Positions 26,854-36,190 of a DNA stretch of 64,000 nt are shown piece by piece. The notes beneath the pieces were generated by a model. It worked only from the letters and a program-made list of their open reading frames with translations, was not told the DNA's origin and searched no databases. The DNA is from Sphingobium cloacae (GTDB lineage Bacteria; Pseudomonadota; Alphaproteobacteria; Sphingomonadales; Sphingomonadaceae). Position numbers and translations under genes: made by a program. The stretch covers positions 3,475,001 to 3,539,000 of the forward strand of contig NZ_AP017655.1 in NCBI RefSeq assembly GCF_002355855.1. Direction: 5' to 3'. The first letter of the stretch is position 1, and every line of letters starts with the position of its first letter.

Positions 26854-27858
26854 CTACCGCATCAGCCCCATCGCGTCATAGGCCGCCCGCAGGGTCGGTT
26901 CCGCCGCCGCCGAAGCCTTGGCCGCGCCCTTCTCCAGAATCGCGTCCAGCGCGGCGTCGTCCGTCCGCAATGCCATGAACCGCTCGCGAATCGGCCGCAG
27001 CGTTTCGACCAGCAATTCCCCCAGCGCGGGCTTGAACGCGCCGAAGCCCTGGCCCGCGAACGCGGCGCAGACGGCATCGGCCGTCTGGTTCGACAAGGTG
27101 GCGTAGATGCCGACCAGATTCCCCGCCTCCGGCCGCCCGGCCAGCCCTTCGGCCGTTTCGGGCAGCGGTTCGGGATCGGTCTTGGCCTTCCTCACCTTCT
27201 GCATGATCGCGTCGTCATCGTCGGTCAGGTTGATGCGGCTCATGTCGCTGGGGTCGGATTTCGACATTTTCGCCGTGCCGTCGCGCAGCGACATGATGCG
27301 CGCCGATTCCTTCGGGATGATCGGATCGGGCAGGGTGAACAGCTCCACGCCGAAATCGGTGTTGAACTTGGTGGCAATGTCGCGCGCCAGTTCCAGATGC
27401 TGCTTCTGGTCCTCGCCCACCGGCACATGGGTGGCGTTGTAGACGAGGATGTCGGCGGCTTGCAGCACGGGATAGACGAACAGGCCGACCGAAGCGCCTT
27501 CCCGGTCCTTGCCCGCCTTGTCCTTGAACTGGGTCATGCGGTTGAGCCAGCCGATCCGCGCCGTGCCATTGAGCAACCAGCACAATTCCGCATGGGCGGG
27601 CACCCGCGCCTGGTTGAACAGCACCGACCGGTCCGGGTCGATCCCCGCCGCCACCAGCGCCGCCGCCATGTCGCGGACGTTGCGAATGCGCTGCTCGCGG
27701 CCTTCATGGATCGTGATCGAATGCATGTCGGCAAGGAAGAAGAAGCACTGGCTTCCCGGCTCCATCTCGTCCTGCATCCGCACCCAGTTGCGGATCGCGC
27801 CCAGATAATTGCCAAGGTGCAGATTGCCGGTGGGCTGGATGCCGGAAAGGACGCGCAT
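26854..27858 (-). CDS. trpS: Tryptophanyl-tRNA synthetase
   Basis: 334 codons. Class I enzyme that charges tRNA-Trp. The HIGH-like motif is TGNLHLGNY (10-18), the adenylate-binding GEDQKQHLELARD (148-160), and KMSKS is intact at 197-201. The length is normal. Its start is seven bases after the murJ stop in the leftward block secB-murJ-trpS. Confidence 0.97.
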   Translation of the reverse strand: MRVLSGIQPTGNLHLGNYLGAIRNWVRMQDEMEPGSQCFFFLADMHSITIHEGREQRIRNVRDMAAALVAAGIDPDRSVLFNQARVPAHAELCWLLNGTARIGWLNRMTQFKDKAGKDREGASVGLFVYPVLQAADILVYNATHVPVGEDQKQHLELARDIATKFNTDFGVELFTLPDPIIPKESARIMSLRDGTAKMSKSDPSDMSRINLTDDDDAIMQKVRKAKTDPEPLPETAEGLAGRPEAGNLVGIYATLSNQTADAVCAAFAGQGFGAFKPALGELLVETLRPIRERFMALRTDDAALDAILEKGAAKASAAAEPTLRAAYDAMGLMR

Positions 27859-27865
27859 TGTCTTT

Positions 27866-29452
27866 TTAGCTCGCTTTGGGCGGGCGGCGCAGGGCCGCGC
27901 GCAGTTCTGGAATGGTATAGGCCCTGAAGATCAGGGACGCCGCCCCATAGACCAGACCGCCGATCCCGCACAACAGGCCAAGCGCGACGATGCGCTCCAT
28001 CAGCCCCCTGGCCATATAGGGATCGAACAGGGGGTTCATGAACCACAACGCCACGCCCATCAGCGCGCTCGCCGCGACGATCCGCACGGCCTTCGCCCGG
28101 AAACGGGCATCCATCCGCAAATGGTCGCGCCGGTGCAGCAGCCAGTAGAGCGCGGCCACGTTCACCCACGCCGCGATCGCGGTGGAGATCGCCACGCCCA
28201 CATGGCCGAAGGGCCAGATCAGCGTCAGGTTGCCCACCAGATTGAACAGCATGGAAAAGACCGCGACCCTGACCGGCGTCTTGGTGTCCTGCCGCGCATA
28301 GAAGCCGGGCGTCAGCACCTTGATGAGCACATAGGCCGGCACCCCGACCGAAAAGGCCGCCAGCGCGCCCGCCGCCCCGATGGTGTCGGCGGGCGTGAAG
28401 GCGCCATGCTGCAACAGCCCCCGGATCAGCGGCGTCGCCGACACGCAAAGCGCCACGGCGGCGGGCAGCGCCAGGAACAGCGACAATTCCATCGCCCGGT
28501 TCTGGGTATGGCTCGCCGCCTCCTCATGGCCCGACCCGATCTGGCGGGAAAGGGCGGGGAGGATCGCCGTGCCCACGCCGATGCCGATCAGGCCCAGCGG
28601 CAACTGATTGAGCCGGTCGGCATAATAAAGATAGCTCACCGCTCCCTGCGGCAGGAAGCGTGCGGCAAGGCTGGTGGAGATGAGCAGGTTGAACTGCACC
28701 GCCCCCGCGCCCAGCGCCGCCGGACCGATCAGCGCCAGCATCCGCTTCACCTGCGGCGACAGGCGCGGCAGGCCGAGCCTCAGCCTCACCCCCGCCCGGC
28801 GGCAGGAAATCGTCAGCCACGCCAGTTGCATCACGCCGGAGACGGTGACGGCGATGGCCTGCGTATAGGCGGTCTCCACCGCCGTATCGCCATGGAAGAA
28901 GAGGATCGCCACGATCATGCAGATGTTGAGCAGCACCGGCGCGGCGGCGTTCACCCAGAAGCGGTCCAGCGAATTGAGGATGCCCCCCAGCAGCGACACG
29001 ATGCTGATGAGCGCCAGATAGGGAAAGGTGATCTGCGTCAGCCGGACGGCAAGGTCGAACTTTTCCGGCCCGCCATCGGGAAAGCCGCCGGTCATCGCCC
29101 AGACGACCGGCCCCGCCAGCACCATCATCAGCCCGGTGAAGACCAGCAGCACCGGGAACAGCACCGACAGCACCTGTCCCGCGAAGGCGACCGCCGCCGC
29201 CTTGCCGCTGCCCGGATCGTCGCGGTCATGTTCCGCCATGGTCCGGTTGAACATCGGCACGAAGACGGCGGAAAAGGCCCCTTCCGCGAACAGTGCGCGG
29301 AAGAGGTTGGGCAGCCGCCAGGCGATCAGGAAGGCGTCCGACGCCAGCCCCGCGCCCAGGAACCGCGCCACCAGCATGTCGCGCACCATGCCCAGCACGC
29401 GGCTCACCAGCGTCAGTCCGCCGATGGTGGAGGTGGCTCGGATCAGGCCCAT
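27866..29452 (-). CDS. murJ: Lipid II flippase MurJ
   Basis: 528 codons with about fourteen membrane segments. It moves lipid-linked peptidoglycan precursors across the inner membrane. The N-terminal SRVLGMVRDMLVARFLGAG (18-36) and the loop with conserved arginines are characteristic of MurJ/MviN. It lies between secB (41 bases upstream) and trpS (seven bases downstream), a common alphaproteobacterial order. Confidence 0.96.
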   Translation of the reverse strand: MGLIRATSTIGGLTLVSRVLGMVRDMLVARFLGAGLASDAFLIAWRLPNLFRALFAEGAFSAVFVPMFNRTMAEHDRDDPGSGKAAAVAFAGQVLSVLFPVLLVFTGLMMVLAGPVVWAMTGGFPDGGPEKFDLAVRLTQITFPYLALISIVSLLGGILNSLDRFWVNAAAPVLLNICMIVAILFFHGDTAVETAYTQAIAVTVSGVMQLAWLTISCRRAGVRLRLGLPRLSPQVKRMLALIGPAALGAGAVQFNLLISTSLAARFLPQGAVSYLYYADRLNQLPLGLIGIGVGTAILPALSRQIGSGHEEAASHTQNRAMELSLFLALPAAVALCVSATPLIRGLLQHGAFTPADTIGAAGALAAFSVGVPAYVLIKVLTPGFYARQDTKTPVRVAVFSMLFNLVGNLTLIWPFGHVGVAISTAIAAWVNVAALYWLLHRRDHLRMDARFRAKAVRIVAASALMGVALWFMNPLFDPYMARGLMERIVALGLLCGIGGLVYGAASLIFRAYTIPELRAALRRPPKAS

Positions 29453-29493
29453 GGGGTCAGCCGCCCTTCACCCGTGGGGAAGGGCGCACCGGA

Positions 29494-29994
29494 TCAGGCG
29501 TGGCCCGCCGGTTCGCCGGCCGTCTGCGCCATGGCCTGCGCCTGTTGCAGATAGAGCCCGCCGAAATCGATGGGATCGAGCAGCAGCGGCGGGAATCCGC
29601 CGTCGCGGATCGCATCGGCCAGCACGCGGCGCGCGAAGGGAAAGAGCAGACGGGGTGCTTCGGCCAGCAGGAAAGGCTGGGCCTGGTCCTCCGGCACGTT
29701 CCGCATCCCGAACAGCCCGGCATACAGCAGGTCGACGGCAAAGGCGGTGCCCTGCGGCGCGACGGCCTTCACCTCGATCTTCAGGGAGACTTCGACGACT
29801 TCCTCGCCCACCTTGTCGGCGCCGATGTTGAACTGCACGTCGATCTGCGGCTGGTCGGGCCATTGATAGACGGCGGGCGCGTTCGGATTCTCGAAGGACA
29901 GGTCCTTGATATACTGGCTGATGAGCGCGATCTGCGGCCCTTCGTCCACGCCGTTGGGCTGGTTGGTGTCGATGATGTCGGCGTCCTCGGCCAT
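29494..29994 (-). CDS. secB: Protein-export chaperone SecB
   Basis: 166 codons from ATG 29994, with GGGGACA before the start. SecB holds preproteins unfolded and delivers them to SecA. Family blocks: YIKDLSFENPNAP (28-40), LLYAGLFG, and ARRVLADAIRDGGFPPLLLDPIDF (two parts, about 120-143). The extended C-terminus after the SecA-binding region is Ala/Gln-rich. A longer in-frame reading to 30219 would overlap the timA promoter and has no homology, so it is rejected. Divergent from timA. Confidence 0.96.
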   Translation of the reverse strand: MAEDADIIDTNQPNGVDEGPQIALISQYIKDLSFENPNAPAVYQWPDQPQIDVQFNIGADKVGEEVVEVSLKIEVKAVAPQGTAFAVDLLYAGLFGMRNVPEDQAQPFLLAEAPRLLFPFARRVLADAIRDGGFPPLLLDPIDFGGLYLQQAQAMAQTAGEPAGHA

Positions 29995-30166
29995 ATGCTG
30001 TCCCCGCTGGTGATGTGAGTGCGGGGCGCGCCCGCGCGCGCCCGTTCGAAACGATTGACCCGCGCGCTTAGCAGGGGGCGCGGGGCAGGGCAATGGCGGC
30101 GCGCGCCCGACATGGCGTCGCGGCATTTGAAGTTGCGGCCAAACATGCCTATGTAGGCGGGAACCA

Positions 30167-30850
30167 TTGTTGCGAAAAAGGGTATTTGCCCCCGTGTATG
30201 TGATTGTCATCCTCGCCATGATCGCCGGTTTCCTGGCGTTGCGGCTCTATTCCGTGCTGGGCAAGCGTACCGGCCACGAACAGGAGCCCGCGCTGCGTCC
30301 GGCGGAGGAACGCGCCAAGGTGACGATCCTGCAACCCCGGCCCGCGCCGGAAATGGGCGGCGATTCGGTCCGCCTGTCGGAAGGGTTGCTCGCGCCCGGC
30401 GCTGAAAACGGCGTCCGCGCCCTGATCGCCGCCGACCGCAGCTTCGACGTCCCGCAATTCGTCGAAGGCGCCAAGAGCGCCTACAGGATGGTGCTGGAAG
30501 CTTTCTGGCGCGGCGACCGCGACGAACTGGCATGGCTGTGCGACAGCGACGTGTTCGCGTCCTTCCAGGAAGCGATCGCCGCGCGCGAGGCGGAAGGGCA
30601 TGTGCTCGACAACCGCCTCGTCCGCATCGAAAAGGCGCAGATCGTCGAAGCCTCCGTCAATGGCGGCACCGCCGAAGTCGCGCTGCGGTTCGAAGCGGAC
30701 ATCGCCGCCGTTACGCGCGACAAGGACGGGCATGTCGTCGCCGGGTCGCTGACCGACGCGGTCGGCACCAACGACATCTGGACCTTCACCCGCGACATCC
30801 GCAGCGCGGACCCCAACTGGAAGCTCAGCGAGACCGACGAGGCCGCATGA
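30167..30850 (+). CDS. timA: TimA/Tim44-family inner-membrane adaptor
   Basis: 227 codons from TTG 30167. A single N-terminal membrane helix (VIVILAMIAGFLALRLYSVLG in two parts, about 12-32) is followed by a charged linker and a Tim44-like domain. Alphaproteobacterial TimA relates to mitochondrial Tim44, thought to tether proteins to the translocon. Start uncertain: GTG 30191 has a well-spaced AAAAAGGG and gives the usual short N-terminus, whereas TTG 30167 has GGCGGG. The stop overlaps the mltA start (ATGA), and secB is divergent, so secretion functions cluster here. Confidence 0.88.
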   Translation: MLRKRVFAPVYVIVILAMIAGFLALRLYSVLGKRTGHEQEPALRPAEERAKVTILQPRPAPEMGGDSVRLSEGLLAPGAENGVRALIAADRSFDVPQFVEGAKSAYRMVLEAFWRGDRDELAWLCDSDVFASFQEAIAAREAEGHVLDNRLVRIEKAQIVEASVNGGTAEVALRFEADIAAVTRDKDGHVVAGSLTDAVGTNDIWTFTRDIRSADPNWKLSETDEAA

Positions 30851-32127
30851 GCCTGCGCCAGTCGGGGGGTGCGCTGGCTGCGGCGCTGCTGCTGTCCGCC
30901 TGCGCGGGTGGTTTGATTCCGCCTTCCGCCGGTGGGCCGGGGCCGTCGCCGGAACGGCCTTCGACCGGCCGCCCATCCTCTTCCGGCGGAGAGGCCGCGA
31001 CCCGGCCCCAGCCGTCCACGCCGCGCCCGACCCTGCCGCCCACGCCGCCGCCGACTCAGCCCGCGGACCAGCAGGGCACCGCCGTCGCGGCCGGAATCAC
31101 GCGCGGCCCCGACATCGCCAGCCTCATTCCCTCTGGCGAGCGTTCCCGCGCCGCCTTGCAGGCCTTTCGCATCTCCTGCCCGACGCTGATGCGCCGCACG
31201 GACCAGAGCGGCCTGACGCGCGGGTCCGACTGGAACAACGCCTGCGCCGCCGCGTCGAGCTGGCCCGAAGCCAGCGCGTCCGAATTTTTCTCCCGCTATT
31301 TCGAAGCGGTGCAGGTGGGCGACGGCACGGCCTTCGTCACCGGCTATTACGAACCGGAAATCTCCGGCTCGCGCACCCGGCAGCGCGGCTATGAAGTGCC
31401 GATCTACCGCCGCCCGCCCGACCTGATCGATGTCGACCTCGGCCAGTTCAGCGACACCCTCAAGGGCAAGTCCATTCGGGGCAAGGTGAACGGCACGAAA
31501 TTCGTCCCCTATGACGAGCGCGCCCAGATCGTCAGCGGATCGCTCGCCGGGCGCGGGCTGGAACTGGCATGGGCCGCCGATCCGGTGGAATTCTTCTTCC
31601 TGCAGGTGCAGGGCAGCGGACGGCTGCTGCTGCCCGACGGCGGCGTGATGCGGATCGGCTATGACGGGCAGAATGGCCGCGACTATACCGGCATCGGCAA
31701 GCTGATGAAGGATCGCGGTCTCATCCAGGCCGGGTCGATGCAGGACATCATGCAATATCTGCGCGCCTATCCGGCCGAGGGCGCCGCGATCATGAATGAG
31801 AATAAGAGCTTCGTCTTCTTCCGCGAACTGACCGGCGCCGGGCCGGTCGGCGCCCTGGGCGTCGCGGTGACGCCCGAAGCCACCGTCGCCGCCGATCCCA
31901 AATATGTGCCTTTGGGCGCGCCAGTCCTGTTATCGCTCGATCGGGCGGAACCCAATGGCGTCTGGATCGCGCAGGATACCGGCGGCGCGATCAAGGGCGC
32001 GAACCGTTTCGACAGCTTCTGGGGCGCGGGCGCGAAGGCGCGCGGCGTCGCGGGCGGCATGTCGGCGCGGGGCAGCGCGCTGGTCCTGCTGCCCATCGGC
32101 TCCTATGCGCGGCTGAGCGGCCAGTGA
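30847..32127 (+). CDS. mltA: Membrane-bound lytic murein transglycosylase A
   Basis: 426 codons. Lipoprotein signal with Leu-Ser-Ala-Cys at about 17-20, then a long Pro/Ser/Thr-rich linker (about 25-85). The MltA barrel follows (FVTGYYEPEISGSR), and the C-terminal 3D domain ends with the three conserved aspartates around GVWIAQDTGGAIKGANRFD. It cleaves peptidoglycan glycan strands with anhydro-muramic acid formation. The start is set by the ATGA overlap with timA; a long upstream in-frame extension lies inside timA and is discounted. Confidence 0.95.
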   Translation: MSLRQSGGALAAALLLSACAGGLIPPSAGGPGPSPERPSTGRPSSSGGEAATRPQPSTPRPTLPPTPPPTQPADQQGTAVAAGITRGPDIASLIPSGERSRAALQAFRISCPTLMRRTDQSGLTRGSDWNNACAAASSWPEASASEFFSRYFEAVQVGDGTAFVTGYYEPEISGSRTRQRGYEVPIYRRPPDLIDVDLGQFSDTLKGKSIRGKVNGTKFVPYDERAQIVSGSLAGRGLELAWAADPVEFFFLQVQGSGRLLLPDGGVMRIGYDGQNGRDYTGIGKLMKDRGLIQAGSMQDIMQYLRAYPAEGAAIMNENKSFVFFRELTGAGPVGALGVAVTPEATVAADPKYVPLGAPVLLSLDRAEPNGVWIAQDTGGAIKGANRFDSFWGAGAKARGVAGGMSARGSALVLLPIGSYARLSGQ

Positions 32128-32136
32128 CGCCTCGCC

Positions 32137-32673
32137 ATGGCCCGGCGTTCGCTTTCTCCTGAAGAGCAGGCGCTCTGGGCGGCGCTCACCCGTTCGGTCA
32201 AGCCCATCCGCGCGGCGCCCCGCCTGCCGGTCCCCGCCGCCGCGCCCATGAAACAGCCGGTCGAGCCAAGACGGTTAACGCCGTCCCCCGACTTGCCGTT
32301 CGTCCCGCAGGCCGCACGGTCCCCCGCAACCATTCTGGATTCCGGTTGGGAACGCCGGATCCGTAGCGGCAATCTGGTCCCTGACATGACCATCGACCTG
32401 CATGGCCACACGCTCGCGTCGGCTCATGCGCGGTTGGGGCAGGCACTGGCGCTGGGGCTCGCGCAGGGCGCGCGCATCCTCCTCGTCATTACCGGAAAAC
32501 CTCCGAAAACCAGGGCTTCCGGCGGCACGCCGCGTCGCGGCGCGATCCGGGGAGAGATCGGCCACTGGCTCGAAACCGGCGCCCATGCGGACCGGATCGC
32601 CAGCGTCCGCGCCGCGCATCCGCGCCATGGCGGCGACGGCGCGCTTTATGTGATCCTGCGGCGGTCGCGGTAA
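32137..32673 (+). CDS. Smr-domain protein
   Basis: 178 codons. The N-terminal third is a basic, proline-rich disordered stretch; the C-terminal Smr domain holds DLHGHTLASAHARL (about 87-100), ILLVITGKP and GDGALYVILRR. Smr domains in MutS2-like proteins have nicking endonuclease activity, but stand-alone alphaproteobacterial versions are of unknown role. It starts 9 bases after mltA, completing timA-mltA-smr. Confidence 0.92.
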   Translation: MARRSLSPEEQALWAALTRSVKPIRAAPRLPVPAAAPMKQPVEPRRLTPSPDLPFVPQAARSPATILDSGWERRIRSGNLVPDMTIDLHGHTLASAHARLGQALALGLAQGARILLVITGKPPKTRASGGTPRRGAIRGEIGHWLETGAHADRIASVRAAHPRHGGDGALYVILRRSR

Positions 32674-32771
32674 CGCTTTTTTCTGCTCCGCACTGACCAT
32701 TTCTTAACCACCGTCCTTCATATCCGGATGATCCATTCGTTCATCCGGGGCGCATCAGCATAGAGAGGCAC

Positions 32772-34451
32772 ATGCAGGGCATGACGATGACCAGCCGCGC
32801 GACGGCCTTTGCCTGCGCCGCCGGGGCTCTGGTCTTCATTCTTTCGCTGCTTCCGGGACCGGGGCAGGGCCGGCAATTGGCCGATATCGGCCGCTCGCTG
32901 ATCCTCGCCATCTTGTGCGGCACGTTGAGCTGGGCCTGCGCCCGCCGCGCCATCGCGACCATCGCCGCTGCGCTCGACCGCGCCACCGACCGCCTGCTTG
33001 CTGCGGCGCATGGCGACCTGCAATCGCCCGTGCCGCCCGAAGCGCGCCGGGAATTGCCGGACCTCTCCGTCGCGATGGAAAGCCTGTTCAGCCAGGTCCG
33101 CACCAATCTCGACCATGTGCAGGCGCTGGCGCTGTTCGATCAGGTGACGGGCCTCGCCAACCGCGCCAGCTTCTGCCGCCAGGTGGAGCGGCTGCTGGCC
33201 GAGCGCCCGGCGGGCGGCATCGCCGCCCTGTTCTTCATCGACCTCGACGGCTTCAAGAATGTGAACGACACGCTGGGCCATGCGGCGGGCGACCAGTTGC
33301 TGGCCCGTGTCGCCGGACGGCTGCGCGAAGTCGTGATGGCGCAGGTCAGCGCGGGGACGGGCGATGCGGTGATCGGCCGTCTGGCGGGCGACGAATTCAC
33401 CCTCTTCTTCCCCAGCCTCTCCAGCCGCGACTCCGCGTTGAAGGTCGCGCGCGCCGTCCAGTTCGCGCTGGGCGAGCGGTTCGATCTCGGCAGCCAGCAT
33501 GTCGATCTGGGCGCGTCCATCGGCATCGCCTGCTGCCCGGACGATGGCGACACGCTGACCGCCTTGCTGCGCGCCGCCGACATCGCCATGTATCATGCGA
33601 AGAGCGAGGGGCGCGGCCGGACCGAGATGTTCACCGCCGAACTGGCGCTCAAGGCCGCCGACCGCGCCGAACTGGAACGCGACCTCCTCCGCGCGCTGGA
33701 GCGGGAGGAGTTCCTGCTGGAATTCCAGCCCCAGATCGAAGCGCCCAGCGGCCAGCCGGTGGCCGCCGAAGCGCTCCTGCGCTGGGCGCATCCGCAACGC
33801 GATCTCGTCATGCCCGCCCTTTTCGTGCCGGTGGCGGAGGAAAGCGGGGTCATCGTCGCGCTGGGCGACTGGGTGATGAGCCGGGTCTGCGAGACCGCGG
33901 CCCGCTGGGCGCGGGCGGGGATCGGGCAGCGCATCGCGATCAACATCTCCAGCCGTGAACTGGAGCAGCCCGATTTCTTCCTGCGCCTGCGCCACGCCAT
34001 GACGACCCACGGCACGCCGCCCGCCATGCTGGAACTGGAGATCAGCGAATCGCTGACGATGGGCATGGACGCCCGCCTGCTGGAGCAACTGGATGCGCTG
34101 CGCCGCGAAGGCGTCCGCATGGCGATCGGCGGTTTCGGCACCGGCTATTCCAACCTGTCGCGGCTGAAGGAACTGCCTGTCGACCGGATCAAGATCGACC
34201 GCAGCCTGGTGCGCGACATCGTCGTTTCGGCGGAGGCGCGGACGATATGCAGCGCCATCGTCGGCCTGATCCAGGGGCTAGGCCTGGAAGTGGTGGTCGA
34301 GGGCGTCGAGAATCAGGCCCAGATGGACATGTTGCGCGTCATCGGCTGCACGCTGTTCCAGGGCTATCATTTCGACCGCCCGATGGGCGAGCGGGCCTAT
34401 ATCGACCGCTATGCCACGCAGTCCGCATGGCCCCGGCGCGATGCCGTTTAG
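32772..34451 (+). CDS. GGDEF/EAL cyclic-di-GMP protein with a disrupted EAL metal site
   Basis: 559 codons; AGAGAGG precedes ATG 32772. Two N-terminal membrane helices (about 12-29 and 41-58), a short linker, a GGDEF domain (about 115-285) and an EAL domain (about 300-545). The synthase signature reads Ala205-Gly-Asp-Glu-Phe, an accepted active variant. In the EAL domain the signature Glu333-Ala-Leu, Asn391 and Glu510 (VVVEGVEN) are kept, but the loop-6 DDFGTG motif is Gly453-Gly454-Phe-Gly-Thr-Gly. Both metal-binding aspartates are therefore missing, so phosphodiesterase activity is probably lost; the domain may sense or bind cyclic-di-GMP. Confidence 0.93.
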   Translation: MQGMTMTSRATAFACAAGALVFILSLLPGPGQGRQLADIGRSLILAILCGTLSWACARRAIATIAAALDRATDRLLAAAHGDLQSPVPPEARRELPDLSVAMESLFSQVRTNLDHVQALALFDQVTGLANRASFCRQVERLLAERPAGGIAALFFIDLDGFKNVNDTLGHAAGDQLLARVAGRLREVVMAQVSAGTGDAVIGRLAGDEFTLFFPSLSSRDSALKVARAVQFALGERFDLGSQHVDLGASIGIACCPDDGDTLTALLRAADIAMYHAKSEGRGRTEMFTAELALKAADRAELERDLLRALEREEFLLEFQPQIEAPSGQPVAAEALLRWAHPQRDLVMPALFVPVAEESGVIVALGDWVMSRVCETAARWARAGIGQRIAINISSRELEQPDFFLRLRHAMTTHGTPPAMLELEISESLTMGMDARLLEQLDALRREGVRMAIGGFGTGYSNLSRLKELPVDRIKIDRSLVRDIVVSAEARTICSAIVGLIQGLGLEVVVEGVENQAQMDMLRVIGCTLFQGYHFDRPMGERAYIDRYATQSAWPRRDAV

Positions 34452-34545
34452 GGCCGAGCGGCGGTTTCGGGCCCTCATGGGGAAGGATCTGAATGTCCGC
34501 TCCCCACCCAAAACAGCGTCCTGAATTGGGTGCCATCCACCCGGA

Positions 34546-35688
34546 TCATCCCGCCAGCGCGCGCCGGACGATCAGCGCATAGATCCTCGCCAGATCGCCA
34601 AGGTCCGCGATCCCCACGGCTTCGTCCAGCTTGTGCATCGTCCCGTTGTTGAGCCCGAACTCCACCACCGGGCACAGGCGTGAAAGGAAGCGCGCGTCCG
34701 ATGTCCCGCCGCTCGTCGAAAGCGCCGCTTCCAGTCCCGTGACCTCGCGGATCGCCTCGCTCACCAGTCCGGACAGCGCGCCCGGCTGCGTCAGGAAAGG
34801 CTCGCCGCTGATCTTCGCCTCCACCGTGCCGCCCTCGGCGGCGGCGATGGCCGTGATCCGCTCGATCAGCGACGCGCCGCTGTGCCGGTCGTTGAAGCGG
34901 ATGGAGATGCGGGCCGTCGCCGCGCCGGGGATCACATTATGGGCGGGATTGCCGACTTCCAGATCGGTGATCTCGATATTGCTGGGCTGGAACCAGTCTG
35001 TCCCTTCGTCCAGCACCTCCGCCTCGATGGCGGTCAGGATGCGGATCAGGCGCGGGATCGGATTGTCGGCCAGATGGGGATAGGCCACATGGCCCTGCGC
35101 GCCCGCCACGCGAATCCACATATTGACCGATCCGCGCCGCCCGATCTTCATCACGTCGCCCAGCCGGGCGGTGGAGGTTGGCTCGCCCACCAGGCACATG
35201 TCGGGTCGCAATTCGCGTGCCGCCATCCGCTCCATCAGCGCCAGCGTGCCATGGACCGCCGGGCCTTCCTCATCGCCGGTGATGATGAGGCTGACAGTGC
35301 CCGGCAGCTCGTCCGGCAGGGCGTGCAAAGCCGCGACGAAGGCCCCGATCGCGCCCTTCATGTCCACCGCGCCCCGCCCGTAGAGCAGGTCGCCGCGCAC
35401 TTCCGGCACGAAGGGATCGCTGGTCCAGCCCTGCCCCGGCGGCACCACGTCGAGATGCCCGGCAAAGGCGAAATGCGGCCCCGGCCCGGTCGTGCGCCAT
35501 GCCAGCAGGTTCTCCACAGGCCCGTCCGGCGCTTCCCCCGCGACGAACCGGTCTACGGTGAAGCCGAGCGGCGCCAGCATCTCTTCCAGCGCGGCGAATA
35601 CTTCGCCGGTCGCGGGCGTTATGGAAGGACAGGCGATCAGGCGCCGGGTCAGGGCCACCGCGTCGGCATTGGGGCTGGTCATGCTCAT
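34546..35688 (-). CDS. dapE: Succinyl-diaminopimelate desuccinylase
   Basis: 380 codons, normal length. It removes succinate from N-succinyl-LL-diaminopimelate in lysine and peptidoglycan precursor synthesis. Di-zinc ligands are visible: His78 and Asp80 (AGHLDVVPPG), Asp109 (GAVDMKGAIG), the catalytic Glu140/Glu141 (TGDEEGPAVHGT), and a C-terminal histidine in NNGTMHKLDE. The segment STSGGTSDARFL is typical. Convergent with the GGDEF/EAL gene. Confidence 0.96.
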   Translation of the reverse strand: MSMTSPNADAVALTRRLIACPSITPATGEVFAALEEMLAPLGFTVDRFVAGEAPDGPVENLLAWRTTGPGPHFAFAGHLDVVPPGQGWTSDPFVPEVRGDLLYGRGAVDMKGAIGAFVAALHALPDELPGTVSLIITGDEEGPAVHGTLALMERMAARELRPDMCLVGEPTSTARLGDVMKIGRRGSVNMWIRVAGAQGHVAYPHLADNPIPRLIRILTAIEAEVLDEGTDWFQPSNIEITDLEVGNPAHNVIPGAATARISIRFNDRHSGASLIERITAIAAAEGGTVEAKISGEPFLTQPGALSGLVSEAIREVTGLEAALSTSGGTSDARFLSRLCPVVEFGLNNGTMHKLDEAVGIADLGDLARIYALIVRRALAG

Positions 35689-35746
35689 GCCGCTGCGTTA
35701 GCGAAAGCCTTGCCGCTTGACCAGCAGGAGGAGGAAAGGGAGGGCC

Positions 35747-36190
35747 ATGCCCAGAATCGACCTCACGATCATTCAGCAGAGCAATGGGACCGGCTATCCC
35801 GCGCCCTATGCAGCGGCGGTGAGCGGGCGATGGGTCCGGCGTCTGGCGCCCACATGCGGCCTGTCCGATTTCGGGGTCAGCCATGTGGTGCTGAAACCCG
35901 GCGCGGCTTCCTCCCAGCGGCATTGGCACGAGGATGAGGATGAATTCATCGTGATGCTTTCGGGCGAAGCCGTGCTGGTGGAGGATGACGGGCGCACCGT
36001 GATGCGGGCGGGCGACATGGCGGCCTTTCCGAAGGGCGAGCCGAACGGCCATCATCTGCTGAACGAAAGCGACGGGGACTGCGAATTTCTGGCGTTCGGC
36101 CGTCCGCCCCTGGGCGACGCCCATTATTCCGACATCGACCTTCGCTGGGCGGGGGGGAACTATGTCCGCAGGGACGGGAGCCGCTATTGA
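35747..36190 (+). CDS. Cupin-domain protein
   Basis: 147 codons from ATG 35747, preceded by GGAGGAAAGGGAGG. Single cupin barrel with the metal motif H-x-H-x(4)-E-like HWHEDEDEFIVMLSGE (68-83) and motif 2 FPKGEPNGHHL. Function unknown; such small cupins are isomerases or sugar/metabolite binders. Its stop overlaps the following LD-carboxypeptidase start (TTGA), suggesting a shared task, but I cannot name a substrate. Confidence 0.87.
   Translation: MPRIDLTIIQQSNGTGYPAPYAAAVSGRWVRRLAPTCGLSDFGVSHVVLKPGAASSQRHWHEDEDEFIVMLSGEAVLVEDDGRTVMRAGDMAAFPKGEPNGHHLLNESDGDCEFLAFGRPPLGDAHYSDIDLRWAGGNYVRRDGSRY

Noticed and set aside
27809..29554. Open frame of 581 codons opposite murJ
   Set aside because: Very basic low-complexity translation and no ribosome-binding site.
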